Assembly: GCA_002409785.1 (NCBI GenBank)
Contig: DHOX01000045.1
Coordinates: forward strand, 30,191 to 66,205
Source: Prevotella sp. UBA5379
GTDB lineage: Bacteria > Bacteroidota > Bacteroidia > Bacteroidales > Bacteroidaceae
Direction of reading: 5' to 3'
Length of the DNA: 36,015 nt
A program made the translations under genes and the position numbers. The first letter of the stretch is position 1. The number at the start of each line of letters is the position of its first letter. Below are positions 15,124 through 23,841 of this stretch, in pieces. Under the pieces are notes generated by a model. It was not told the DNA's origin, searched no databases, and saw only the letters and a list, made by a program, of their open reading frames with translations.

Positions 15124-17412
15124 TCAATCTTCCTGATTCTCCCCATCTTCCCGTGGAGCTTCATCCTTAGGAGCTTCTGCGTGATCATGATGTTCGAACC
15201 GGCGGTGCTCATGGTACGGACGGCGCTCACGATCACGGTCGCCATATTCACGGCGAGGACGGCGCTCACGTTCCACCCAGCCTTCCGGTTTAGGAAGCAA
15301 TGCACGATGAGAAAGTTTGTATTTCCCGGTCTTGGAATCAATATCGATCAATTTCACTTTGATCTTATCGCCCTCATGGATACCGGCATCTTCGACCCGC
15401 TCCAGCCGTTTCCAGTCGATCTCCGAAATATGAAGGAGACCATCCTTCCCCGGCATAATCTCCACGAAACAGCCGTAAGGCATGATGGAGCGAACCGTTC
15501 CCTCATAGACCTCACCCACTTCAGGAACAGCCACGATGGATCTGATTCTGGCCAGGGCAGCATCAATGCCATCCTTATTAGGCGCAGAGACCTGAACGTG
15601 TCCCTTTCCATCCGTCTCATCGATAGTGATCGTAGCACCCGTCTCTTCCTGCATCTGCTGGATAATCTTTCCACCCGGCCCGATGACGGCACCGATAAAC
15701 TCCTTCGGAATATCGAAAGCCTCGATACGAGGCACCTGCGGCTTCAATTCCTTACGCGGCTCAGGCAGAGTCTGGAGCATCTTGTCAAGGATCTGCTCAC
15801 GGGCACCTTTAGCCTGCATCAGAGCCTCTTCAAGGATCTCGAAGCTCAGACCGTCACACTTGATATCCATCTGTGTAGCAGTCAATCCATCCTTCGTACC
15901 CGTAGTCTTAAAGTCCATATCTCCCAAGTGATCTTCATCACCCAGAATATCCGTGAGGATCGCATAGCGGTCACCATCCTTGATCAAGCCCATGGAAATT
16001 CCGGAAACCGGTTTCTTGATAGGTACGCCCGCATCCATCAGTGCCAGTGTACCGGCACAAACCGTAGCCATGGATGAAGAGCCGTTACTCTCAAGAATCT
16101 CAGATACCAGGCGGATCGTATAAGGGAAGTCAGAAGGAATCTGATCCTTCAGTGCACGCCATGCCAGATGTCCATGACCGATCTCACGACGGCCAACGCC
16201 ACGCTGGGCTTTAGCCTCACCCGTACAGAACGGTGGGAAATTATAATGAAGGATGAAGCGTTGATAGCCTTTCTCCAAGACATTATCAATCTGCTTCTCA
16301 TCCAGTTTTGTACCCAGAGTACAAGTACTCAGTGACATTGTCTCCCCACGCTGGAAGATCGCACTTCCGTGAGGCATTGGTAGAGGAGAGACCTCACACC
16401 AGATCGGCCGGATCTCATCCAGGGCACGGCCATCCATACGCTTATGAGTATCCAGGACGCTGTTACGCATGGAATCACGCTGCACGTCAGCGAAATAGCG
16501 GTCAATTTCCGCATGTTTCTCATCCAGATCCTCCTCAGAGAGATCCGTGTGAGCGGCATCATATTCCGTTACGAAATCCGTCTTGATCTTATCATACGTT
16601 TCCTCACGGTGCTTTTTGTCTGCATCACTGGCCTGAGCCTCAGCATAGCACTTGTCATAAAGTTCATCACGAACCTGTTTGCGAAGATCCTCATCATTCG
16701 TCTCATCGCAATATTCACGCTTTACATCCGTGCCGAGTTCTTTAGAAAGTTCTTCCTGAAGTTCGCACATCGGGCGTATAGCCTCCTGAGCAGCCTTGAG
16801 GGCACCGATCAGGTCCTGTTCAGAAACCTCATCCATCTCACCCTCAACCATCATGATATTCTCTTTCGTAGCACCGACCATGACATCCATATCCGACTTT
16901 GCCATTTCCTGGACAGTAGGATCAATGATATACTTGCCATCAATCCTGCCCACCCGGACCTCAGAGATCGGACATTCGATAGGAATATTTGAAGCAGCCA
17001 TAGCTGCAGAGGCTGCAAATCCTGCCAGCGCGTCAGGCTGATCGACCCCATCAGCCGAGAAAAGCATCACTTGTACATAAACCTCTGTATGGAAATCAGA
17101 GGGGAAAAGTGGACGAAGGACACGGTCCACGAGGCGTGAAGTAAGGATCTCACTGTCTGACGCTTTACCTTCACGCTTGGTAAAGCCACCCGGGAAACGA
17201 CCTGCGGCAGCATACTGCTCGCGATAATCTACCTGCAAAGGCATGAAATCTGTCCCCGGCACTGCTTCAGTGGCTGCACAAACGGTGGCCAGCATGACGG
17301 TCTTGCCCATTCGGAGGACAACGGCACCATCGGCCTGCTTTGCAACCTTTCCGGTTTCAATTGAGATGGTCCTGCCATCCGGCAATTGAACTGTTTTCGT
17401 AATTACGTTCAT
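15124..17412 (-). CDS. pnp: Polynucleotide phosphorylase
   Basis: PNPase degrades RNA from the 3' end with phosphate and can also add tails. The 762-residue protein has two RNase PH-like cores. The first includes MLATVCAATEAVPGTDFMPLQVDYREQY as consecutive strands. Between them is a long, charged helical linker (about 215-325) larger than in E. coli. The KH domain follows (EFIGAVIGPGGKIIQQ, near 570-585), then the S1 domain (GEVYEGTVRSIMPYGCFVEI, near 638-657). The tail of about 45 residues is rich in Arg, His, Glu and Asp (RRPRREYGDRDRERRPYHEH), and is likely disordered and possibly RNA-binding. Only a -7 box is clear upstream (17489-17496), leaving a leader of roughly 75 bases. Confidence 0.96.
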   Translation of the reverse strand: MNVITKTVQLPDGRTISIETGKVAKQADGAVVLRMGKTVMLATVCAATEAVPGTDFMPLQVDYREQYAAAGRFPGGFTKREGKASDSEILTSRLVDRVLRPLFPSDFHTEVYVQVMLFSADGVDQPDALAGFAASAAMAASNIPIECPISEVRVGRIDGKYIIDPTVQEMAKSDMDVMVGATKENIMMVEGEMDEVSEQDLIGALKAAQEAIRPMCELQEELSKELGTDVKREYCDETNDEDLRKQVRDELYDKCYAEAQASDADKKHREETYDKIKTDFVTEYDAAHTDLSEEDLDEKHAEIDRYFADVQRDSMRNSVLDTHKRMDGRALDEIRPIWCEVSPLPMPHGSAIFQRGETMSLSTCTLGTKLDEKQIDNVLEKGYQRFILHYNFPPFCTGEAKAQRGVGRREIGHGHLAWRALKDQIPSDFPYTIRLVSEILESNGSSSMATVCAGTLALMDAGVPIKKPVSGISMGLIKDGDRYAILTDILGDEDHLGDMDFKTTGTKDGLTATQMDIKCDGLSFEILEEALMQAKGAREQILDKMLQTLPEPRKELKPQVPRIEAFDIPKEFIGAVIGPGGKIIQQMQEETGATITIDETDGKGHVQVSAPNKDGIDAALARIRSIVAVPEVGEVYEGTVRSIMPYGCFVEIMPGKDGLLHISEIDWKRLERVEDAGIHEGDKIKVKLIDIDSKTGKYKLSHRALLPKPEGWVERERRPRREYGDRDRERRPYHEHRRFEHHDHAEAPKDEAPREDGENQED

Positions 17413-17488
17413 CTAAAATTTAATACTTTATTGTTTTGACTAACCTCTAAAAGACTTTACCAAAGCGTTTCTTCAGTAAAAACCGAAG

Positions 17489-17496
17489 CAAAGATA
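17489..17496 (-). promoter_or_regulatory. Probable -7 box of pnp
   Basis: TATCTTTG on minus matches TAnnTTTG perfectly, but no TTG is found 19-21 bases upstream. It is 77 bases before the pnp start. Confidence 0.45.
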
Positions 17497-17723
17497 CCTA
17501 ATTTATTACTTAATAAAGAAGAAAAGCGTATTTATTTATGTTTATTATCGGAAAATGACATCAATTATGTTCCCAGCAAGAGCAATACTGTCTTTTCACA
17601 AAGAAAATCCTGTCCGGTCAACAGAAGGAGGCTTACAGGAAAGAATCCGATCAAAAAAGTCATTTTTCAGAAGCACGCATTCTTGAAATTAGTCCCAGGC
17701 ATGAGAAAAATGCAAGAATAATT

Positions 17724-17753
17724 TTGTAATCTGCTGCATTTACAGTAAATTTG
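17724..17753 (+). promoter_or_regulatory. Promoter of the lipoprotein gene at 17839
   Basis: TTG (17724-17726), 19 bases, then TAAATTTG (17746-17753). The leader to the ATG is about 80 bases. The 12-base direct repeats overlap both ends of this promoter. Confidence 0.7.
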
Positions 17754-17838
17754 CAAGAATAATCGACCTAACTCCAGGAGTTGGGAAGAAGGGCACAGTG
17801 AACGATTCCGGTGCAGATGAACACAATAAAACCTGAAA

Positions 17839-19020
17839 ATGAAAATAGCTAAGTTCTTTACCACAATTGTCCTCGTCGGAGCAGCTCTGGCAGTCACCTC
17901 CTGTTCAAGCAAGAAATTCCATATAGAAGGCAATATCACAAATGCCAAAGACTCGATGCTGTATCTGGAGAACATCAGTCTGAACGGGCCGGTAAAAATC
18001 GACTCCATGAAACTCGATGAGAAAGGAGCCTTCGATTTTACGGAGAGTGCTGCCGACTCGGTATGTCCGAACTTCTATCGCCTGCGCATTGCCGGTCAGA
18101 GCATCAACCTTTCCATTGACTCCACAGAAACCATTACCGTCAACGCCAGATGGCCCCAGATGTCCACACACTATACCGTCAAGGGTTCCGATGACTGTTC
18201 CCGTATCAAGGAACTTTCCCTCATGCAGATGCAGTTACAAGGGCAGATCAACGCCATTGCCCAGAACCCCTCTTTCGGTATCGACTCATCAGAAGTAGCC
18301 ATCGGGAATCTCATTGACGCTTACAAGAATAAAGTAAAGATCCACTATATTTTCAAAGAGCCGATGAAGGCCTCCTCCTATTATGCCCTGTTCCAGACCG
18401 TTCAGATCGGCGGGCAGAACACCCTGATATTCAATCCGCAAGCCTCCAAGTCTGACGTCCAGGTGTTCGCCGCAGTAGCCACGAGTTGGGACACGTTTTA
18501 TCCCGGTTCGCAGCGCGGCAAGAACTTGCACCAGATTGCCTTACAAGGAATGAAGAACATCCGTATCGTCGCTGCCCAGCAAGCCCAGAAACTTGCTTCC
18601 AGCCAGGTCAGCAATGCCGGGCTCATCGATCTACAGCTCCCGGACAACAAGAACCAGGTACAGACACTCTCCTCACTGAAAGGACAGGTAGTGATGCTCG
18701 ATTTTCATCTCTTCGCAAGTGACCAGAGCATGCAAAGGATCATGTGGCTACGCGGCCTGTACAACAAATATCATAAAGCCGGTTTTGAGATCTACCAGGT
18801 GTCCGTAGACCCGGACGAATCTTTCTGGAGACAACAGACCGCATCTCTACCATGGATCTGTGTACGTGACCAAGGGGGAGTACAAGGACAGAGCCTGCAG
18901 GAATACAACGTGCAGACCATTCCGACTTACTTCCTCATAGACCGGAACAATGTGCTCCAGAAACGGGATGTGCAAGTCAAGAATATCGACCAAGAGATCC
19001 AGGCACTGTTGAAGCGATAA
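17839..19020 (+). CDS. Lipoprotein with DUF4369-like and degenerate thioredoxin-fold domains (second copy)
   Basis: The 393-residue protein has a lipoprotein signal with lipobox VTSC (Cys about 22). A DUF4369-like domain follows (HIEGNITNAKDSMLYLENIS, about 28-125), then a helical middle and a C-terminal thioredoxin-like domain (about 260-393). In the redox position it reads LDFHLFASDQSMQRIM instead of a WCxxC motif. The cis-proline segment TIPTYFLIDR is kept, and the two cysteines in the mature chain outside the motif do not make a CxxC. The plan matches the lipoprotein at 7830 with the same loss of catalytic cysteines. The sialate-esterase-like gene follows 33 bases later, so the two may form an operon. 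Probable place: envelope, lipid-anchored. Function unknown. Confidence 0.78.
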   Translation: MKIAKFFTTIVLVGAALAVTSCSSKKFHIEGNITNAKDSMLYLENISLNGPVKIDSMKLDEKGAFDFTESAADSVCPNFYRLRIAGQSINLSIDSTETITVNARWPQMSTHYTVKGSDDCSRIKELSLMQMQLQGQINAIAQNPSFGIDSSEVAIGNLIDAYKNKVKIHYIFKEPMKASSYYALFQTVQIGGQNTLIFNPQASKSDVQVFAAVATSWDTFYPGSQRGKNLHQIALQGMKNIRIVAAQQAQKLASSQVSNAGLIDLQLPDNKNQVQTLSSLKGQVVMLDFHLFASDQSMQRIMWLRGLYNKYHKAGFEIYQVSVDPDESFWRQQTASLPWICVRDQGGVQGQSLQEYNVQTIPTYFLIDRNNVLQKRDVQVKNIDQEIQALLKR

Positions 19021-19053
19021 CGCTACGCAAAGAATCGGTCAAGCCTTACTATC

Positions 19054-20487
19054 ATGAACAAACCAATCTTACTGACCGGAATCCTCGCCATGATTATGGC
19101 CGGGACACAGGCAAAAGTCCGACTCCCCCATCTGCTGGGAGACGGGATGATCCTTCAACAACAGACGGACGCACGTCTTTGGGGATGGGACCAGCCGGGG
19201 AAGACCATTCGCGTATCCCCATCCTGGACCTCGCGGGAATATACTGTCAGAACCGGAAAGGACGGCAAATGGCAGTTGACCGTCAGGACGCCGCCAGCCA
19301 GTTATACTCCCCATTCCATCACGTTTGATGACGGAGAATCCACGACCCTCAAAGGCATCCTGTCAGGCGAAGTATGGGTCTGTGCAGGACAGAGTAATAT
19401 GGAGATCACCCTCAAAGGGTTTAATAATTGTCCGGTTAAAGGATATAATCAGGCTGTCCTGGGTGCCCTTCATCATCAAGGCATCCATTATGTGAAGATT
19501 CCGAGCGTGATGAGCATGAAACCTCTCGACGATGCAGACTGTATATGGAAGACCATCACCCCAAGTACCGTTGGAGACTGTTCTGCGGTGGGTTACTTTT
19601 TTGCACGACTCATCAGCAAGACACTGAATGAACCAGTAGGACTGATCATGGCCAATAAAGGAGGTACCCGCGTGGAAAGTTGGCTCGATGCCGATAATCT
19701 GAAGAGATACACCAGCGAGAGCCTGGATTCTATGACCAATGTCAGAAAATACGAAAGGAATGACTATCTCCGTCCACTGGTATGGGGGAACGGTACCTTC
19801 TGTCCTATCCTCAACTACACCGTAAAAGGTATTCTCTATTATCAGGGATGCTCGAATGTCGGTGACCCGTCAGGACAGTATGCCAAGCGCCTGGAAATAC
19901 TTGTCAGCCAATGGCGGCGGGATTTCCGGCTCGGAGACATCCCCTTCTATTACGTACAGATCGCACCCTACTTCTATGGTGACAAAAAGGGAGATGCAGG
20001 AGCCAGGTTACGGGAAGACCAATGGAAAGCATCCAAGGTAATACGCGACTGCGGGCTGGTGTGCACGGATGACTGCGTCTACCCGTACGAGAGCCAGCAG
20101 ATCCATCCCTGCCAGAAAAAGCCCGTCGGAGAGCGGCTGGCCCTTCAGGCTCTGAACAAGACTTACGGAATAAAAGCCCTATGGTGTGAGAGCCCCGAGT
20201 TCAAAGACTTGAAAATCAGTCATGATACCTGTTATATCCATCTCCAGAATGATTACGGTGCGATCAGCCGATATGAGGACCTCGAAGGTTTTGAGATCGC
20301 GGGAGCGGACAAGATTTTCCATCAAGCCCATGCTTCCTATTACTGGACGAAGGGGATCATTCTCACCTGTCCGGAAGTAAAGAATCCGGTAGCCGTACGC
20401 TATGCATTCCGCAACTGGGGGTACGGTAACGTCAAGAACCGTGCCCTGCTACCCCTCTTCCCTTTCAGGACCGACAACTGGGAATGA
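19054..20487 (+). CDS. Sialate O-acetylesterase-like secreted esterase
   Basis: The 477-residue protein carries a signal peptide (residues 1-20, ending GTQA). It follows the sialate O-acetylesterase family: an N-terminal beta region (VRLPHLLGDGMILQQQ) and the SGNH nucleophile block VCAGQSNME (Ser about 117). The block MANKGGTRVESWL, ILYYQGCSN, and a late IHPCQKKPVGERLA (Asp/His block, His preceded by QQ rather than Asp) also fit. Family members remove O-acetyl groups from sialic acid or from other acetylated sugars. No sialidase or transporter gene is nearby, so the substrate is open. It is 33 bases downstream of the lipoprotein gene. Confidence 0.85.
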   Translation: MNKPILLTGILAMIMAGTQAKVRLPHLLGDGMILQQQTDARLWGWDQPGKTIRVSPSWTSREYTVRTGKDGKWQLTVRTPPASYTPHSITFDDGESTTLKGILSGEVWVCAGQSNMEITLKGFNNCPVKGYNQAVLGALHHQGIHYVKIPSVMSMKPLDDADCIWKTITPSTVGDCSAVGYFFARLISKTLNEPVGLIMANKGGTRVESWLDADNLKRYTSESLDSMTNVRKYERNDYLRPLVWGNGTFCPILNYTVKGILYYQGCSNVGDPSGQYAKRLEILVSQWRRDFRLGDIPFYYVQIAPYFYGDKKGDAGARLREDQWKASKVIRDCGLVCTDDCVYPYESQQIHPCQKKPVGERLALQALNKTYGIKALWCESPEFKDLKISHDTCYIHLQNDYGAISRYEDLEGFEIAGADKIFHQAHASYYWTKGIILTCPEVKNPVAVRYAFRNWGYGNVKNRALLPLFPFRTDNWE

Positions 20488-20509
20488 ACAGATTTTAATC
20501 ACTGATAGA

Positions 20510-21022
20510 ATGCACCCTTTAGAAAAATTCAAGTATTGTCCTGTGTGTGGCTCTTCCTGCTTTGACGTGCAAGATGAAAAGAGCAAGAAATGCAAGCACT
20601 GCGGTTTCGAATATTTTCTGAACCCCAGTGCTTCTACCGCAGCTTTTATCATCAATCAAAGGAAAGAACTTCTCGTAGAAAGAAGAGGACGGGAACCGGA
20701 AAAGGGGACGCTGGACCTTCCAGGCGGGTTTACCGATATAGGAGAAACCGCTGAAGAGGGAATTGCCCGGGAAGTTTGGGAAGAGACTCACCTTAAACTC
20801 ACCTCCACACAATATCTTTTCAGTTTGCCCAATATTTACCATTATTCAGGCATGGATATTCCCACACTTGACTTTTTCTTCAAGTGTGCGATCCGTGAAG
20901 GTCAGAGTCCCAAAGCTTCAGATGATGCGGCTGAACTGATATGGATACCGCTGAATGATTTGCACATAGACCAGTTTGGCCTGTCTTCTATCCGTCAGGC
21001 ACTCCACCGGTTGCTGGATTAG
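20510..21022 (+). CDS. Nudix hydrolase with N-terminal zinc ribbon
   Basis: I place the start at the ATG 20510 (170 residues, MHPLEKFKYCPVCG). The longer frame from 20402 would overlap the esterase gene by 86 bases. A four-cysteine ribbon (C10, C13, C28, C31) precedes a Nudix domain. The Nudix box is G73-x5-E79-x7-R87-E88-V-W-E91-E92-T-H-L. All metal-binding glutamates are kept, while the usual final glycine is replaced by His94. Nudix enzymes cleave nucleoside diphosphates linked to another group, and the zinc ribbon recalls NudC/NADH-pyrophosphatase relatives. The exact substrate cannot be told. The gene starts 22 bases after the esterase stop and ends before a long hairpin. Confidence 0.85.
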   Translation: MHPLEKFKYCPVCGSSCFDVQDEKSKKCKHCGFEYFLNPSASTAAFIINQRKELLVERRGREPEKGTLDLPGGFTDIGETAEEGIAREVWEETHLKLTSTQYLFSLPNIYHYSGMDIPTLDFFFKCAIREGQSPKASDDAAELIWIPLNDLHIDQFGLSSIRQALHRLLD

Positions 21023-21040
21023 CCGCGAACCGAACAAAAC

Positions 21041-21104
21041 GATCTTTTCCTGCAAGTGCACCGTCTTCTTTATCCGACGTGCAAATGCAAGAAAGGATTT
21101 TCTA
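21041..21104 (+). terminator. Long imperfect hairpin after the Nudix gene, probable terminator
   Basis: Bases 21041-21065 fold back on 21076-21099 around a 10-base loop. About 20 of 25 positions pair, with one bulged C and three mismatches; the stem includes TGCA-AG-TGCAC against GTGCA-AA-TGCA. It is followed by TTTTCTATTC. The arms are too diverged for a recent insertion. Confidence 0.55.
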
Positions 21105-21241
21105 TTCATGAAAACCAGACGATTTTCTGTTTTCTTCCATCTTCTCCCAGCTGCAATAGTTAATAGTTATAAATTACGCCTAAAAACATTAAAAAACGAA
21201 AAAATAATTTTATATAATAAGGTATAAGCCAAAACTTTGCT

Positions 21242-21249
21242 TATTTTTG
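21242..21249 (+). promoter_or_regulatory. Possible -7 box of topA
   Basis: TATTTTTG fits TAnnTTTG. No TTG lies at the right distance upstream (the nearest good one, 21237-21239, is too close). If used, it creates a leader of about 210 bases before topA. Confidence 0.4.
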
Positions 21250-21258
21250 CGCCCAAAA

Positions 21259-21350
21259 TGAGACCTGTCAGCAAATGACAGACATCTGAGATCATTTCCG
21301 GCATTCTGCAAACAGTTTAAGGTAAAAAATCAACGACAAAAACGGTCTCA
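21259..21350 (+). other. Structured leader of topA
   Basis: TGAGACC (21259-21265) is complementary to GGTCTCA (21344-21350), which would close a 92-base domain. Inside it, CTGTCA (21265-21270) and TGACAG (21276-21281) form a hairpin with loop GCAAA, sharing one base with the long-range stem. About 114 bases then lead to the topA start. This may be a cis-acting RNA or only fortuitous pairing. Bases 21105-21240 hold only AT-rich sequence. Confidence 0.35.
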
Positions 21351-21464
21351 GAAATTGTGAATTTAATCTTGGAACAAAATCAGGAAGGAGAAGGCGAAGT
21401 GAGGAAAATCAGGCTTTCTGATCTATCTCACAAAAGCCATTATAAAACAATTAAAGAGCGAGAT

Positions 21465-23801
21465 ATGCAAGAAAATTTGGTTATCGTCGAGAGTCCCGCA
21501 AAAGCCCGGACCATCGAGAAGTTTTTAGGGAAAGACTACAAGGTAATGTCCTCTTACGGCCATATCCGTGACCTCAAGAAGAAAGAGCTCAGTATAGATA
21601 AGAAGACGATGGACCCTACCTACGAGATTCCGCCGGAAAAGAAAAAACTCGTAGCAGACTTGAAAGCAAACGTCAAAGATGCCAGGAAAGTATGGCTGGC
21701 ATCTGATGAGGATCGTGAAGGAGAAGCCATCTCCTGGCATCTGTGTGAAGTATTGGGCCTGGATGAGGGCAAGACCAGCAGGATCGTATTCCATGAAATT
21801 ACTAAACCTGCCATAATAGAAGCCATCAAGCACCCCCGCCATCTGGATATGAACCTGGTCAACGCCCAGCAGGCACGTCGCGTCCTGGACCGACTGGTAG
21901 GATTCAAACTCTCCCCCGTACTCTGGAGGAAAGTAAAACCTGCACTGAGTGCCGGCCGTGTCCAGAGTGTAGCCGTCAGACTGATCGTAGAACGGGAGAG
22001 AGAAATACAGAAATTCCAGAGCGAGCCTTATTATCGTGTCAACGCCATCTTTGCCCTTATCAGTCCTGATGGCAGCGCCTCCGAAGTAAAAGCTGAATTG
22101 AACAAACGCTTTAAGAAACACGAAGAGGTGTTAAAGTTTCTGGACCTTTGCAAGAATGCCACTTTCTCCGTGGAAGAGGTAACCAAGAAACCATTAAAGC
22201 GTACGCCAGCACCTCCTTTTACTACATCAACCTTACAGCAGGAAGCCGCCCGCAAACTCGGATTTACGGTCAGTCAGACCATGATGGTAGCCCAGCGGCT
22301 GTATGAAAGCGGGCAGATCACCTATATGCGAACCGATAGTGTCAACCTCTCCAGCCTGGCCATCAATACCAGCAAGGATGAGATCATCAAACTCTACGGA
22401 AAGGAATACAGCAAGCCCCGCAATTATGTCACTCACTCCAAGGGAGCCCAGGAAGCCCATGAGGCCATCCGCCCCACTTTTATGAGTAATGCAGAAATAG
22501 ATGGCACCTCCCAGGAACGCCGCCTCTACGACCTGATCTGGAAACGTACGGCAGCCTCCCAGATGGCCGACGCACACATAGAGAAGACTACCGCAGGTAT
22601 CTCCCTCAGCAACGCCAAGGAAAAATTTATTGCTAACGGGGAAGTCATTGCTTTCGACGGATTTTTGAAAGTTTATCATGAATCCACTGATGACGAGGAC
22701 AACAGTGCCGAAGATTATGTTCACAGCCTGCCCGTCATGAAAGTCGGTGACCAACTAGAACGCCGTGAAGTTTCCGCCACTGAACGTTTCTCCCAGGCGC
22801 CGTTACGTTACACGGAAGCCTCACTGGTGAAGAAACTCGAAGAACTGGGCATCGGGCGTCCTTCTACATACGCCCCGACCATCTCTACCATCCAGCAACG
22901 CGGCTACGTGCAGAAAGGAGACCAGCCCGGCAAGGAACGCAACTACACAATAGACTCTTTGAAAGGGCTGCAGGTCAGCCAAAGGACGAAAACGGAGATG
23001 ACAGGATCAGAAAAAGGCAAACTCGTCCCTACGGATGTAGGAATCGTCGTCAATGACTTTCTGATGAAAAACTTCCCGGAAATCATGGACTATAATTTCA
23101 CCGCCAAGGTAGAACACCAGTTTGACCGCATCGCTGACGGGAAGGAAGAATGGCACACGATGATGAAAGATTTCGACAAGAAATTCGAACCCACCGTCAC
23201 CGAGGTGATGAACGCCCGTAACGAGCATAAGGCCGGCGAGCGCCAACTGGGCATTGATCCCAAGAGCGGGAAGCCTGTATTTGTCAAGATCGGACGTTAT
23301 GGCCCTGTCGTACAGATCGGCTCAGCCGAAGATAAGGAAAAACCACGTTTTTCCCAGATTCCAAAAGACAAGAGCATGGAGACGCTGACCCTCAGTGAAG
23401 CCCTGGATCTCTTCAAACTGCCACGGACAATAGGAGACTATGAGGGTACCCCCGTCACGATCGGTGCAGGACGGTTCGGCCCATATATCCTTCACAACAA
23501 GAAATATGTATCCATTCCAAAGGCAGACAATCCAATGACCATCACCCTGGATACCGCTGTCAGCCTCATCGAGGCCAAACGCGAAGCAGATAAAAAGCGT
23601 CATCTGAAATCATTTGATGAAGTCCCCGGACTGGAAGTCCTCAACGGACGTTACGGTCCTTACATCTCCTACGAGAGCAAGAACTACCGCATCCCGAAGG
23701 ACCTTCATGACAAGGCAGCAGAACTGACCTCCGCACAATGTATGGATATTATCAAGAATGCTCCAGAGCCCCGTACGAAAACCCGGAAAGTCAAGAAGTA
23801 A
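21465..23801 (+). CDS. topA: TopA: DNA topoisomerase I
   Basis: TopA relaxes negative supercoils by a type IA single-strand cut. I use the ATG at 21465 (778 residues, MQENLVIVESPAKARTIEKF), since the family starts at this point. An open frame continues 36 codons upstream to 21357 without similarity. The Toprim domain has IVESPAKA and acidic DEDREGEAISWHL (Asp81, Asp83). The catalytic tyrosine is Tyr287 in SGQITYMRTDS, and LEELGIGRPSTYAPTISTIQQRGY is typical of domain IV (written here as two adjoining blocks). The C-terminus (about 590-778) carries repeated GRYGPYI-type segments (IGRYGPVVQIG, GAGRFGPYILHNKKYVSI, NGRYGPYISYESKNYRI) in place of zinc fingers. aroK follows after 40 bases. Confidence 0.95.
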   Translation: MQENLVIVESPAKARTIEKFLGKDYKVMSSYGHIRDLKKKELSIDKKTMDPTYEIPPEKKKLVADLKANVKDARKVWLASDEDREGEAISWHLCEVLGLDEGKTSRIVFHEITKPAIIEAIKHPRHLDMNLVNAQQARRVLDRLVGFKLSPVLWRKVKPALSAGRVQSVAVRLIVEREREIQKFQSEPYYRVNAIFALISPDGSASEVKAELNKRFKKHEEVLKFLDLCKNATFSVEEVTKKPLKRTPAPPFTTSTLQQEAARKLGFTVSQTMMVAQRLYESGQITYMRTDSVNLSSLAINTSKDEIIKLYGKEYSKPRNYVTHSKGAQEAHEAIRPTFMSNAEIDGTSQERRLYDLIWKRTAASQMADAHIEKTTAGISLSNAKEKFIANGEVIAFDGFLKVYHESTDDEDNSAEDYVHSLPVMKVGDQLERREVSATERFSQAPLRYTEASLVKKLEELGIGRPSTYAPTISTIQQRGYVQKGDQPGKERNYTIDSLKGLQVSQRTKTEMTGSEKGKLVPTDVGIVVNDFLMKNFPEIMDYNFTAKVEHQFDRIADGKEEWHTMMKDFDKKFEPTVTEVMNARNEHKAGERQLGIDPKSGKPVFVKIGRYGPVVQIGSAEDKEKPRFSQIPKDKSMETLTLSEALDLFKLPRTIGDYEGTPVTIGAGRFGPYILHNKKYVSIPKADNPMTITLDTAVSLIEAKREADKKRHLKSFDEVPGLEVLNGRYGPYISYESKNYRIPKDLHDKAAELTSAQCMDIIKNAPEPRTKTRKVKK

Positions 23802-23841
23802 TACGAAGATGAAAGACGGAACGGATGAGTAAGGCGAACGA

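Larger units (their letters stand above)
17413..17838. other. Divergent intergenic region between pnp and a lipoprotein gene
   Basis: The 426 bases hold the pnp leader and -7 box on the left and the lipoprotein promoter (17724-17753) on the right. Two copies of TGCAAGAATAAT (17711-17722, 17752-17763) and a perfect palindrome AACTCC-A-GGAGTT (17770-17782) surround the right-hand promoter. I see no gene or RNA in 17500-17700. Confidence 0.6.

Noticed and set aside
15034..16077. Long 347-residue plus-strand ORF
   Set aside because: It is antisense to pnp, whose frame has clear KH and S1 motifs; the plus frame has no recognisable domain.
21105..21230. Small ORF starting MKTRRFSVFFHLL
   Set aside because: It is AT-rich, low in complexity, without RBS or family resemblance, and lies between a terminator and the topA leader.
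21357..21464. 36-codon N-terminal extension of TopA
   Set aside because: The family begins at MQENLVIVESPAKA (21465); the extension has no similarity and lies in the leader.
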